Shown piece after piece: positions 23,485-35,718 of a DNA stretch of 64,000 nt (positions are counted from its first letter, which is position 1; every line of letters starts with the position of its first letter). The notes under the pieces were generated by a model. That model saw only the letters and a list, made by a program, of their open reading frames with translations. It had not been told where the DNA came from and searched no databases. Position numbers and translations under genes: made by a program. This DNA is from Sipunculus nudus (taxonomy: Eukaryota > Annelida > Sipuncula > Golfingiida > Sipunculidae). The stretch covers positions 110,119,642-110,183,641 of the forward strand of contig CM049306.1 of the NCBI GenBank assembly GCA_026874595.1, read 5' to 3'.

Positions 23485-25650
23485 TTTTAGCGAACCTGTG
23501 AGGTAACGCGATGGTGTGGCGTCGCCCGGCGTCCGTTGTCTGTCGTCCGTCGTCTGTACGTTAACCCATACTTTCTTGAAAACGGCAAGAGCTAGCATCA
23601 CGAAATGTTATGCAAAAAAATTAGTCATCTAAAAAACTCTATCAGATTTTGCTTATTTTTTAGCTAACTGCATTTTCTTAGATTTAAAGGGAAAAGCTAG
23701 AAAAGCTTTAAAAATATTCTTCGCCGAAACTGTTCCGCCAAATTGTCCAATGTTTCCCAGAATTGATCCCTGGAACAATCTCTCTCAAGTTTGTTCGAAT
23801 GGTTTAAGTTCGGTGATTTTTGGCCGAGTTACAGCTATTTGAACTTAGTCATCTGTCCAAAAAAAGCATACTAAAATTACAATCTTAGAAACAACTGGAG
23901 ATATCATCATCAAATTTTATGCCAATGTTGGTCACATGAGTCATATCTGAAATTGAGGTATTGGTGGCGCCACCTACATCGACCTTTTTTGTACGGGGGT
24001 CATCAGTGCCCTTATCATACTGCCAGCTACAAAAATCTTCTTCTCTGAAACCATATGGCCAAATTGTTTAATATCGCACAGAAATGATCCTAGGGTAGTG
24101 TTTTCTTAAATTTGTTCAAATTGTCTCAGTTCAGTGACTTTTGGCACAGTTATGGGAAGCTGTATTTAGTCATATGCCATAACAGCCCATTTTAGCTCAG
24201 TGGCTACAAAGATCTTCTTCTCAAAAAGCACTGGGCCAAATTCTTAAATCTCACACATTAATTATTCTTAGATGTTGATAATTCAAGTTTGTTCAAATGG
24301 TTTTGGTTCAGTGATTTTTGGCTGAGATATGGGAAGCTTAACTTAGCCATTTTGCTTTATTTTCCCATATGAGTTATAAACCTGCAAAACGTTTTTTGAC
24401 TGACGCCACTGAGGCAAATTTGTTTAATATTTTACAAGAATAGTCCCCTGAATAATTCTTATAATAATTGTCTTTTTTGGTTCAAAAGAATGAATTTTGG
24501 CTGAATTATAAAGATTGAATTGAGTCATTTTACCATATATGTTAGCTGTGTGAAGCATATACATCTAGCCTGGAACCAGTTTATCAGCATCCGTTACATC
24601 ATGCCTCTAGACATTTAGATTTCAGGTTATCTATGGTTAATATTGACAAGAATGTTTAAAAAAAAAAAATTTTTTTAAATGTAGAGTTATGCCTTTAGAT
24701 ATTCCTCATGCTAGGCAATGTTTACAATCACAGGTAAACGTTAACCAATACTATTTCGAAAATGACTGGAGCTAGCATCATGAAATTTAATGCAAAAAAT
24801 TAGCCATCTGAATAAATCTGCATTTTTTCAGATTTTATAGAGAAAAGGCTAAAAAACATTTAAAAATCTTCTCCTTCCAAATGATCAAACCAATTTCTTC
24901 AATATTTCACAGAAATAATCTTTTATACCGTTTCTCTCAAGTTTGTTCAAATGGTTCAAGTACGATGAATATTGGCCGAATTACAGGCAGTTGAACCTAG
25001 TCATCTGTCCAAAAAAAAGCATACTAAAATGACAATCTCAGAAACGGCCAGAGCTATCGTCACCAAATTTTATGCCAGTGTTGGTCACATGAGCCATATA
25101 TGAAATTCAGGAATTGGTGGCGCCACCTGCATTGACCCCTTTTTTGTACGGGGGTTATTGGTCATCCGTATATTAACCCATAATTTTTCAGGAATAGCAG
25201 GAGCTACCATCCCCAGATTTTATGTAATAATCTGTCACATATCAAATGTTGTGGGATTCAGCTAGTTTTTTTTTTTTTTTGCTATCTGCTTTAGATTTTA
25301 TAGGGGAAAAGCTGAAAAACCTTTAAAAGTCTTCTTGTAAATGGTCCAGCCAAATTGTTCAATATTTTTCAGAAATGATCCCAGAGGCAAGCCCTCTCAA
25401 GTTATTTCAAATGGTTTGCATTTGTTGAATTTTACGGGAGTTAAACGAATTTGAACAGTCATTTGACCAAGTATGCATACTGACATAGTTATCTCAGAAA
25501 TGACAGAAGCTAGCATTACCAAGTATTGTGCAAATGTTGGTCACATGACTCGTATTTGAATTTGCAGATTTCGTGGTGCCACCTACATTGACCTGTTTTT
25601 ATGGGGAAAAACCTCATAATTTTAGCCTCTTTCAGCTTAAAATGTTTATG
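23485..25650 (+). repeat. tandem GGTGGCGCCACC-family units (second subfamily)
   Basis: A left end at about 23485 (TTTTAGCGAACCTGTGAGG, then a CGTCCGTCGTC-type tract) leads into units sharing GTTAACCCATACTTT, GAGCTAGCATCA and TGGTCACATGA. GGTGGCGCCACC occurs at 23963-23974 and 25116-25127, about 1.15 kb apart, and a GTGGTGCCACCTAC variant near 25572. These look like diverged tandem copies of a non-coding repeat. Confidence 0.7.
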
Positions 25651-26084
25651 ATGAAACTGGCAAGTTGAATTGTTCAATTTTTCAAAAGAATTATCCTAGG
25701 ACATGGTTCTTTCAATCACATCAGAAAAGCTTAAGTTGGTCTTATGGCCATAATTATGTCTAACTCAAACTGAGGACTGCAAAACTGTTCTTCTACAAAA
25801 TTATTGTTTCAATTATAACTTCTGTAACATGGAAAAAAAATTATTCTTAGGTGGCCTTTGTTCAAGTTTACTTGAATGATTTTTGGCAGAATTATTGGAC
25901 CTTTAACAATGAAAGAACTGCATTTTTCATTAATCTAGATATTTTGGAAAAAGTTTATGAATATTTCAGCTTGAAAAAGCATTTTAGCCAAATTCTTTCA
26001 GTATGTGTAAACAGATTTGCCCACAGGCCAAGAATGTGTCAGTATATTTAAATAGGTTAAGAAACTGCCAACTGTTTCAGATTT

Positions 26085-26430
26085 GTTTCAGATTTCATTC
26101 AGTGCAGAAAGATATAGGTCAAGAGTTCAATCAGTGCAGCCAAGCACAAGGCATATGATCCGCTCATGGGTGACATGTGAACACCTCATGGTCACCATGT
26201 GATCACCTCATGGGTGTTATGCCCCTCAGGGCTGCATGTGGAGCCAATCTATTCATAGCTTTGGCAGAGTGCCAACTGTATCAGATAAGGCAACAGGTCA
26301 AGAGTTCACTCAGTGCAGCCAGGTACAGGTCAAAGGTTCACCCAGTCCAGCCAGGTGCATGTCATGAGTTCACTCAGTGCAGTAGCCTGAGCTAGCAAAT
26401 TTGTCACAGTTCACTCGGGGCAACTGCCTT
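26085..26430. repeat. short degenerate minisatellite
   Basis: Interspersed units of roughly 36 bp share GGTCAAGAGTTCACTCAG and GTGCAGCCAGGT. A second set carries ACACCTCATGG and GTGATCACCTCATGG. The open frame at 26177-26395 runs through the repeat and is not considered a gene. Confidence 0.65.
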
Positions 26431-26519
26431 TCTCACCAAAGCCTGGTCAGCCCAAAGCATCAGACTCAAGGTAAGTTTGATGTATTGGCCTGATATTATG
26501 ACCTGTCTATGTGTCTTTG

Positions 26520-26757
26520 ATGGCTTTCTCGTTCACAAAACAGGTGTCACCACCTACAATGACTTTTGCACAGTGTGTGACTTTTGTGCCTGCTTATTTC
26601 TATAGAGGAATTTGATATATCATCCTGAAATTGGGCATATTTATACCTATCGAATAGCTTTGTCAAATACAAGACTGGTGGTGCCACCTACAATAATTTT
26701 TGCACAGTGTGTCCCTGCTTATTTCTCAGGAGGGGTTTGATATATCAGTCTGAACTT

Positions 26758-26812
<55 letters not shown>

Positions 26813-27180
26813 GATAGCTTTGTTGTATACAAGACTGGTGGTGCCAGCTACAATCACAACTGAGGTATAGGAATGGCGCCTGTCCGTCCGGACGTCCGGC
26901 AGTCCCTTAGCAGGGCACAAATCGTAACGGCTGGTCCTAAAAACTTCTAAGTGAAGATCCAGGGAGGTCAATAAAAAATCTCCTGGGAAACCTGAAATAA
27001 GGTCACTGTGACCTATATACTTTGAGCTATTGGGCTTGAAAGTACCCCCCAGAATAGTAAAAAAAATCGATACAAATCCTCCAATATCTTGATAGTTAAT
27101 GCATGGTTTGTCAAGGATCTTGCCTTGAATATTGACTATGACTAGTTTTGTCAGTTCCTGAAACGTGGTGGCGCCACCTG
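26520..27180. repeat. further palindrome-bearing repeat units with (TA)n
   Basis: Tandem units share ACAAGACTGGTGGTGCCA and TTTGCACAGTGTGT, with a (TA)n run at 26759-26811. A perfect GGTGGCGCCACC lies at 27167-27178. Confidence 0.65.
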
Positions 27181-27299
27181 TATTTTTTCCTATTTTAACA
27201 AATATTTTTCTATTGATTTACTATAAAATGACAACAATCATGTCAGTTTCTCAGCTGTAATATTATCTGGTGTCCCAAAACCTGGTGTGTTTATTGATC

Positions 27300-27870
27300 A
27301 CAAGTGAATGCCATATACTAATCACCCTGTCTGTCTGTCTGTTTGTTTGTCTGTCTGTCTGTCAATCCACACAAATTTGTTCAAGACGATAACTCCAGGT
27401 TGGATTGGCACATGGATTTCAAACTTGACTTACACATGGCCCACCACTAAAGCAAGAATCTATATGGTTTTGTGGTCATGAGGTCAATGGTCAAGGTCAC
27501 AGGACTCACTTAATTAGAAAGATTATGGCTGCATTTTAAGCCAAGCTTTTCATCCCAATCTAAAAAGATTGTGGATGCACTGTTAATCAAACTTTTCATC
27601 CTGAACATTCCAACGTTCACACATGGCTTAATTACTTGCCCAAAGAGAGGAAACCTGTAGAATTTGAGGTTATCTGGTCAGAGGTCAAGGTCACTTTAAA
27701 ATATTGTTACAATAATCCTAATGCTGCAAGTTCAAGGATATTAAGTTCTAAGATTTTTTGGTCACAAGGTCATTGGTTAAGGTCACAGGACAGTCATTCT
27801 GAAAAATTTCTTTAAAAATATCCTTATAGACAAATTCAGCTGAGCATCGAGACCCATGGGTCCCTAGTTG
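27300..27870 (+). repeat. dispersed repeat ending in CAGCTGAGC and GACCCATGGGTC
   Basis: It opens with a GTCTGTCTGTCTG tract (27318-27361), continues with AAGGTCA-rich sequence, and ends CAGCTGAGCATCGAGACC with the 12-bp palindrome GACCCATGGGTC at 27851-27862. The same terminal module, inverted, starts the next large repeat at 29775. Confidence 0.6.
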
Positions 27871-29770
27871 TGTTGTGTGCACCCATGCCAGAATTTCAGC
27901 AGTGATGTTTGTGTAATTGTTTCTTATTCAAAAATGTTAAGTACCTGCATTGTTCATATACATGAGAAGTAATGGTCCAGCATTGAAGCATTATACCTGG
28001 TGTATTTCCCAATGCACAGGTTCGCATTAGGCCTGTAGGCCTTGTTTATGTCATTTCTTGATATAAATGAACTTTTCTATCCCTAATGTGGAGCAAATAT
28101 GAATCTGAAAGCAGGGAAGTCTTTCATTTCAGTTTATTTGGATTAATCCAAATGTTGTATCTATAGTATAAATAATCTAACTCTATAGAATACTATAAAG
28201 CTATTAAAGTGCATGGTCGTTTAATACGTCTGCAAAGAAATTTCCTTGTGATATGGCCTTGGGAGGTTGCATGAATTTGGACTATTGGTGTTGATATTCT
28301 TATTAGAATATCTATCAATGGAACATTTGAAATGTGGCTCATATTCATAATATATTTACGGTGTACTTTGTTCACGGTCATTTGCACTCTTATACGGCTC
28401 CTTCTCTGGCAACACCACAAATAACCAAACCGAGTACCCATTACCTTGATCAAGATAAAGGTAGAAATATTATTAGTTATCAGAAGATATTAACATATTT
28501 GAAGGACTTTAAAGTAACATTACAATATGTTATTGGGTAAAAACACCTGTCATCAGAACGGACAGGCTCGGTGGATTTCTGCTCATTAGTCTAAAAGTTT
28601 GGATGATAAATGTTCGACATTAAGTGGGGACAGACCCCACTACCTAACAGTCTACCCCACTAACCGCCTATGTTATACTGACCAGCTTTAATTACTGGAG
28701 GATACGTGGCAGCAACCGACTTTCAATATCTGGGTAGCAGGCCGACCGGCCGTTTAAAAATTAATCTTGAAGAAGCATATCGCAATAGAGAATATCTCGT
28801 TCGGATGGTTTAATTCAGGAAATAAAATATGGCACAAGCCTACATGTAAGATAAAAGTGTCGATCACGAGGGGATGAGCTACTTTAACATAAAGTGCCTG
28901 CAGTGAAGAATAACCAATGCGAATACCTGTGACAAAGATACAAATATAATACTTTATAGATTCGACAGCCACAAACAAGTGTATTAATGTAATATGTTTT
29001 AATTATGGTTCGGATTGTTCACTCTAAAAAATCAATGGAGGTTATGTACTTGTATTGTAAATTTGTGGTTAGAACATGTGGTTTCATGTTTCACTGTTGT
29101 TGGATGGTGTAAGAGAAAAATTAATTAAGACGTTTATCAATAGATGTGCGCTAGATGTGTCCTGAAGGTTAAGTAAACATATTTCATGTGCGTATGTTGT
29201 GTGAACGGAGGATTTCATCCAGATCCCAGACTTTGTCCTGATATGATTGGCTGATACGAATGTGACATCATGGAACGAATGTTATCAACAACTCAGATCT
29301 AGTAATGCATGTTGTTTTTATTCTCAGCTGATAATTTGGGACCGACTGTGTTTTTACTGAGATCTGGAATTTTTTGTCACAGGGGATTTCCCAGTGTGTG
29401 ACGTCACTGCCGAGTTGATAGTGCTCACAGATGTGGCAATAATTTTTTAACAAATCAGACAACCTCATGTTTTTTAATGTGGAAAAATAGATAAAAAAAT
29501 GTTTTTCCTCCAGGAATTGGGCTTATTTAATGTAAAATCTATATTAATATTTTTTAAAGGCAATTATGTTATGTGGCAATATAATGAGATAGGAATACGT
29601 TTGCTTGACCTGAAATGAAAGAGCATGTGAAATGGATCTCTTTGAAAACTCGATACGAAGTAAATTGTGGTTGGTTTCAGTGATTAGATTAGTCTACCGT
29701 AACATAAAGAAAAATGAATGTTGTTTAATAATATGTGTATTCAAACTTTGATGGGATTAGAAGGTATATA
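27871..29770. other. intergenic, no gene recognised
   Basis: AT-rich DNA without domain-bearing frames. It holds a perfect 7-bp hairpin, AGTGGGG-ACAGA-CCCCACT, at 28623-28641, echoed by ACCCCACT at 28653. The region 29205-29300 has mixed composition but no recognised exon. Confidence 0.4.
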
Positions 29771-29949
29771 AAAACAAGTGACCCATGGGTCATGACGCTC
29801 AGCTGACTGGGAAGAGATTCACAAAAGGAAATTTTATCATCAGAATGGTAGATACCCATTCAACTGAAGCATCAAACAGATTAACCAACAGGCCAAGATT
29901 TAGTCTGTATTTATATATCTGAAAAATAGAGAAAAATTGTGTAAATTTT

Positions 29950-31565
29950 AAAAAATAGAATACGGGTAGCCGACAAGTGACTACGTGTATCTGCCAAAAT
30001 CAGAGTGAAGTGAGGCATGGATTGAGTGGCAAGGGGAAACAGAGTGAGGTATGTTGCATATTAGCATGGATGTCTGCAGCCTTAATGTGTATGTAGGTTG
30101 TGCAACCTACGACAAATCCAGAAAGCCGTCCAAGTTGTATACATATGCAAAATTTTAGGCAGAAAAGTCAAACCACTACATGGATATGAGTGATTTTAGC
30201 CCACGGCAGACAAACAGACAGACGCTGTGCAAAAATGGTTGCAGTTTTGTGTATGATAAAGACCTATGTGAGATCTAAACACAAGCACAATTTTGGCCCA
30301 ATCGGTCAAATGGTTCCTGAGATATTAGCTTGGATGTGTGCAGCGTTAACTAGAATGTAGGTGGCGCCACCTGTCATAAAATCAAGAAAGCTATCCAGGA
30401 TGTATAAACCTGCAAAATTTTAGGCAGATATGTCAAACCACTGCCAAGATGTGAGTGACTTTATTGCACGGCAGACAAACAGACAGACGCTGTGCAAAAA
30501 ATGGTTGCAGGTGGTGCCACCAGTTTTCTGTATGATAAAGAGCTATGTTAGATCTATACACATGCAAAATTTTGGCCGGATCGGTCAAACGGTTCCCGAG
30601 ATATGAGCTTGGATGTCATCAGCGTGAACGTGAATGTAGGTGGTGCCACCTGTCATAAAATCAAAAAAGCTATCCAGGATGTATAAAACTGCAAAATTTT
30701 AGGCAGATATGTCAAACCACTGCCAAGATGTGAGTGACTTTATTGCACGGCAGACAAACAGACAGACGCTGTGCAAAAATGGTTGCAGGTGGTGCCACCA
30801 GTTTTCTGTATGATAAAGAGCTATGTTAGATCTATACACATGCAAAATTTTGGCCGGATCGGTCAAACGGTTCCCGAGATATGAGCTTGGATGTCATCAG
30901 CGTGAACGTGAATGTAGGTGGTGCCACCTGTCATAAAATCAAGAAAGCTATCCAGGATGTATAAAACTGCAAAATTTTAGGCAGATATGTCAAACCACTG
31001 CCGAGATATGAGTGACATTATTGCACGGCAGACAAACAGACAGACGCTGTGCAAAAATGGTTGCAGGTGGCGCCACCAGTTTAGCGTATGGTAAAGAGCT
31101 ATGTTAGATCTATATACATGCAAAATTTTCGCCCGATCGGTCAAACGGTTCCCGAAATATGAGCTTGGATGTCATCAGCGTGAATGAGAATGTAGGTGGC
31201 GCCACCTGTCATAAAATCAAGAAAAGCTATCCAGGATGTATACGCATGCCAAATTTCAGGTGAATTAGTCAATTCACTGCAGAGATATGAGTGATTTTAA
31301 CCAAAGGCAGATGAACAGATGGACACTGTGCAAACACGGTTACAGGTGGCGCCACCATTTTTTGTGTATGTTATAGAGCTATCCAAGGGCTATATTAGTA
31401 TAAATTTTATTTCCTGATCAGTCAAACGGTTCCCAAGATATGAGCTTGGAAAGCTGATAAAATCAAGTGCCAGAGGAGCTCTCTGGAAACGAACGCGGCA
31501 ACGGCGGAGGAACCTGGTCAAAAACATAGTATCCACAAAACTTCGTTTTGGCGGGTACAAAAATA
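29950..31565. repeat. tandem array of 150/300-bp units with palindromic borders
   Basis: Units alternate two subtypes. One has GGTGGYGCCACCTGTCATAA then AAGCTATCCAGGATGTA. The other has GGTGGYGCCACCAGTTT then GAGCTATGTTAGATC. Both continue GCAAAATTTT and GTCAAAC, and end near GAGATATGAGC. Three near-identical 300-bp tandem units span about 30360-31200. The array ends with the hairpin at 31529-31558 seen also at 17536-17565. Confidence 0.9.
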
Positions 31566-33594
31566 CAGGTGGCTCCACCAGTCTGCAGAAACTAATAAAA
31601 ACACTTACAAACATCAATATCCATGCAAAGAATCATGGTGATCTCCCCATTAGTTGTTCAGATACTTCAGCTTTTGTATCAAATTGTCCATTATTCTGAG
31701 GGATACTTCGGAGTCCTATAGCTTGAAGGATATGGGTAACAGAGACCTAATTTTAAGTTTCCACAGGCACTTTTCATGGGCCTTCTTGCATGACAAGAAT
31801 GAAGATTCTAGGTCCAGTTGTTGCGATTTGTACCCTGTTGACAGATAACCACATCTTTAAAGGTATCAAAAAAAGAGAAAAAAAACTGATGGAACAGGTC
31901 ATGATCAATATGTATGCCGAAAATCATGACCATCAGTGTTGTAGTTATTGAGATACTGCAGTTTTTGTATCAAATTTTCCATTATTCTGGGGGGTAATTT
32001 GGAGCCATACAGCTTAAAGAATATGGGTAACAGAGACCTAATTTCAGGTTTCCATGGAGACTTTTCATGGGTCTCCTTGTGTGTCAAGAATGAAGATTCT
32101 AGGTCCAGTTTTAATGATTTGTGCCCTGTTAACAGATGTTCATAACTTTAAAGGTCTCAAAAATAGAGAAAAAATTTGTAAAAAAACCCGAACAAATACA
32201 GGTGGTGCCACCAGTCTGCAGAAACTGATGAAACACTCCATGATCAATATCCATGAAAACAATTATGGTGATCTCTGCATTCGTTGTTCAGATACTTCAG
32301 CTTTTGTATCAAATTTTCCATTATTCTGAGCTGTACTTTGGAGTGCCATAGCTCAAAGGATATGGGTAACAGAGACCAAATTTCAGGTGTCCATGGAGAC
32401 TTATCATGGGTCTCCCTGTGTGTCAACAATGAAGATTCTAGGTCCAGTCCTTACGATTTGTACCCTGTTGACAGATAACTACATCCTGAAAGGTCTCGAA
32501 AATAGAGAAAAAAAAATTGTGAAAATTTGAAAAAATACAGGTGGCACCACCAGTTTTTGTATGAAATTTTTGACTTTTCTGGGGGGTACTTTGGGGCCCC
32601 ATAGCTCAAAGGATATGGGTAACAGAGATCTAATTTATGGTTTCTACGGAGACTTTTAATAGGTTTCTCAGTGTGTCGAGAATGAAGATTCTAGGTCCAG
32701 CGGTTACGATTTGTGCCACGTTAACAGATGACAGCATCTTTAAACGTCTCAAAAATAGAGGAAAAAATTGTAAAAAAATCCAAAAATACAGGTGGCCCCA
32801 CCAGTCTGCAGGAACTTATGGAACATCTCATGATCAATATGTACGCCAAAAATCATGACCATCAGTGTTGTAGTTATTGAGATATTGAAGTTTTTGTATG
32901 AAATTTTTTACTATTCTGGGGGGTACTTTCGGGCCCCATAGCTCGAAGGATATGTGTAACAGAGACCTAATTTCTGGTTTCCAAGGAGATTTTTCATGGA
33001 CCTCTCAGTGTTTCAAGAATTAAGATTCTAGGTCTAGGCTTTACGATTTGTGCCTTGTTAACAGATGTTCACATTTTTAAAGGTCTCAAAAATAGAGAAA
33101 AAAATTTGTAAAAAATCGAAAAATACAGGTGGCGCCACCAGTCTGCAGGAACTGATGGAACATCTCATGATCAATATGTATGCAAAAAATCATGACCATC
33201 AGTGATGTAGTTTATGAGATATTGAAGTTTTTGTATGAATTTTTTTACTATTCTGGGGGGTACTTTGGGGCCCCATAGCTCAAAGGATATGGGTAACAGA
33301 GACCTAATTTCTTGTTTCCAAGGAGATTTTTCATGGACCTCTCAGTGTATCAAGAATTAAGATTCTAGGTCTAGGCTTTACGATTTGTGCCTTGTTAACA
33401 GATGTTCACATTTTTAAAGGTCTCAAAAATAGAGAAAAAAATTTGTAAAAAATCGAAAAATACAGGTGGCGCCACCAGTCTGCAGGAAGTGATGGAACAT
33501 CTCATGATCAATATGTTTGCCAACAATCATGACCATCAGTCAGGTAGTTAATGAGATATTGAAGTTTTTGTATGAAATTTTTGACTTTTCTGGA
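31560..33594. repeat. tandem array of about 335-bp units
   Basis: Six to seven units start at the palindrome ACAGGTGGCGCCACCAGTCT (near 31563, 32199, 32788, 33124, 33461; variants elsewhere). They share TTTTTGTATCAAATTT, GATATGGGTAACAGAGACC, AAGATTCTAGGTC and CAAAAATAGAG. Related open frames recur in the units on both strands (plus 31654-31848, 31948-32145, 32284-32478). No known domain is present. Confidence 0.9.
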
Positions 33595-34740
33595 TGTCAC
33601 CCCTAACTTAACGTGAAAACTTTACAACGGATATATCCTATAAAACCATACGATGGGTTTACGCTCGCCACTTGATTTCACTCATCAAGAAATTAGATCC
33701 CGGTCATTACAGGTGACATTTCCAGGTTCTTTTAAGGACGTGTATTAAAATACCAGACAATCATACACCCAGATCAATAGAAACTATGAGACATCAGGTT
33801 AAATTCACAAATATATTCAAGACAATACTTACAGAGACACCAATGTGAGTGTGTGCGTTGATGTGTCAATACGAAAGTTCTTCACATTAAAATTACAGGG
33901 TATTTACCGAGTCCATGGTTTGTATAAAAAACATAAAGTCCAATTCCTTCAGAGATCTCTGGTTACTGTTTTGTGTAGAATCTAGCGTATGGTTAGCACC
34001 ATATAGATCTAGTCTTTCTGAGTTTAGCGATCTTCAACTGATCTTGCTTGTCAGCGACCCGGGTAGGTTTACGTTCACTTGAATGCAATAGCGCTCTTTG
34101 TTTACGCAGAGCTTAGAGTCCTTGACCTTGCTCTTGTAGCAACGGTTTCACGGCTTACGGCGGTTATGTATCTAGGTCAAGCTGAACTAGGCCGGCAGGT
34201 GACGAGCGCGCTCTCTCACTTTATCGCCAATACGAAGCTCCGTCGGCAGCACGGCTGAGTTCTCATGAGCTGGGTCCTTGCCTCATGTACAAGCTTGCTT
34301 CTATGCCGTTCCTGGCGTTTCAATGTTCCTACTCCCGTTCGTGCGTGCTGCCACCTCAAGCTTCAAGACCCAACTGAAGGCAGCTTCCAGCGTCTCTCCC
34401 TGAACTCTGACGTCACAATCGTCGTCACAATACGGCGATCCGGTTCTCTGATTGGCTTATTTCTCAAGTGTCCCATATAAGGATATATGTGACCTAGTTT
34501 GACTGTTAGCGTCACCATGGCGACCCACATACCAAATGTAATAATTACACACGATGCGTGACACGGATAAATCAGCTGATAGCCGATGGGATTCCATACA
34601 AGAATACACAATATATATATATACAATCAAGACCTGTCAACGCTTTAGGATGACGCTTCACGTCAATATCAATAGAGAACAGACTTCGTTAAACTATGAT
34701 ACAAAACACCGTACATATTGTCACCTATTGTCTGGTGACA
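33595..34740 (-). repeat. 3' LTR of the integrase-early element
   Basis: 1146 bp, TGTCACC...GGTGACA. It is followed on its internal side (34741-34755) by a minus-strand purine tract AAAAGGAGGGGGTGA. Open frames inside it recur in the other LTR and are not genes. Confidence 0.95.
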
Positions 34741-34755
34741 TCACCCCCTCCTTTT
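34741..34755 (-). promoter_or_regulatory. polypurine tract
   Basis: The minus strand reads AAAAGGAGGGGGTGA directly before the 3' LTR. This is the usual place for plus-strand DNA priming. Confidence 0.75.
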
Positions 34756-34949
34756 AAAGAAAATACACGGTATTTTCTCGAAACATCGTATCGTTCTATC
34801 TCACAGGGTCCAGCTAAACATATTTACATATAGCAATACATAAAAGTCATGTAACAAGTTGTCATTAGTACATGCCCACGGTCTATGACACAGGGCAAAA
34901 TCCTGTACATGTTTAGACTTCCCTGGCTAGACATTTAGCTCATTACATC

Positions 34950-35297
34950 CTAACACTCAGGCAGTCTGCTAAGAAAATCAGGTCCATGGTTTAGTTTACC
35001 TGACACTGCTTCAATATCAAATCTAAACTCTTGTAGAACCAGTGCCCATCTCATTACTCTCTTATTAGCACATTTTGATTTGCTAATACACTTTAATGGT
35101 TTGTGGTCGGTCTGAATGGTGAACGGTCTACAAGCCAGGTACATCTCAAATTTCTGTACAGACCATACAATTGCTAATGACTCTTTCTCGATGGTGGAGT
35201 AATTTCTCTCCCTGGGCAATAGTTTACGACTGGCATAAGCTACTGGGTGCATCTGTGAATACATCCCCATCTTGCCTAAGCAGACTGAGTATTTCAC
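34950..35297 (-). CDS. RNase H domain of integrase-early element
   Basis: The frame contains HPVAYASRKLLPRERNYST, IEKESLAIVWSVQKFEMYL, TIQTDHKPL and a C-terminal DFLSRLPEC. This is the RNase H and tether of Gypsy pol. The first catalytic Asp segment is missing: the frame enters the domain just before HPVAYAS. It overlaps the end of the frame at 35670-35224 in another phase. The join lies at CAGATGCACCCAGT, a likely deletion junction that removed reverse transcriptase. Confidence 0.88.
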   Translation of the reverse strand: MKYSVCLGKMGMYSQMHPVAYASRKLLPRERNYSTIEKESLAIVWSVQKFEMYLACRPFTIQTDHKPLKCISKSKCANKRVMRWALVLQEFRFDIEAVSGKLNHGPDFLSRLPEC

Positions 35298-35670
35298 GGC
35301 GCTGACACTTGCCTAGGTCAGCATTTACCTGAACATCTCGCTCAGTCTGGCGGCGCGCATACGACGGTAACGACATGTGGGCATCCTCATCAATCCCTTC
35401 TGGGTTTAACTCTCCGAACACGGGAGGCTCTGTTTCCCCGTCTACACCGTCAGGATCATGTATAGAATCAGGTGCGCCCTTGGCTACCGCTGCCAGAATA
35501 TGCTGGGGCTCGTTTCTAGCATGGTACCGTTTCAGCATATTCACGTGGAAGGTTTTAACCTTATCGCCAATCTTAATCCGATAGTCTAAGTCCCCAACCC
35601 TGTTTACAATAGTATAGGGGCCTTTCCACTGTACAATTAATTTGTTCCGCTCCGTCGGGAGTAACAACAA
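35224..35670 (-). CDS. integrase C-terminal module and pre-RT linker
   Basis: WKGPYTIVNRVGDLDYRI and VNMLKRYHA form the GPY/F-type integrase tail. A Glu/Asp-rich linker follows, and then LGKCQRREILSLLRQDGDVF with TDAPSS, the conserved segment that normally precedes Gypsy reverse transcriptase. It is in the same frame as 36213-35719 but separated by one TAA. Its end marks where reverse transcriptase should begin but does not. Confidence 0.82.
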   Translation of the reverse strand: MLLLPTERNKLIVQWKGPYTIVNRVGDLDYRIKIGDKVKTFHVNMLKRYHARNEPQHILAAVAKGAPDSIHDPDGVDGETEPPVFGELNPEGIDEDAHMSLPSYARRQTERDVQVNADLGKCQRREILSLLRQDGDVFTDAPSSLCQS

Positions 35671-35718
35671 AACTTCGTCTCCGGCCTCAAACCTGCGCGT
35701 GCATTTACCTCTATCATA

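Larger units (their letters stand above)
29775..33594. repeat. large composite repeat with two tandem arrays, left part
   Basis: The left end carries GACCCATGGGTC (29780-29791) and CGCTCAGCTGACTG. The complement CAGTCAGCTGAGC reappears at about 40470, beyond the LTR element inserted at 33595. The repeat is therefore split: 29775-33594 and 40262-40490, about 4.05 kb in all. Inside are two arrays (29950-31565 and 31560-33594). No transposase is visible. Confidence 0.6.

Noticed and set aside
34265-34757. Open frames on both strands within the LTR at 33595-34740, repeated at 39786-40287
   Set aside because: They recur exactly in both LTRs and have no domain. LTR sequence explains them.
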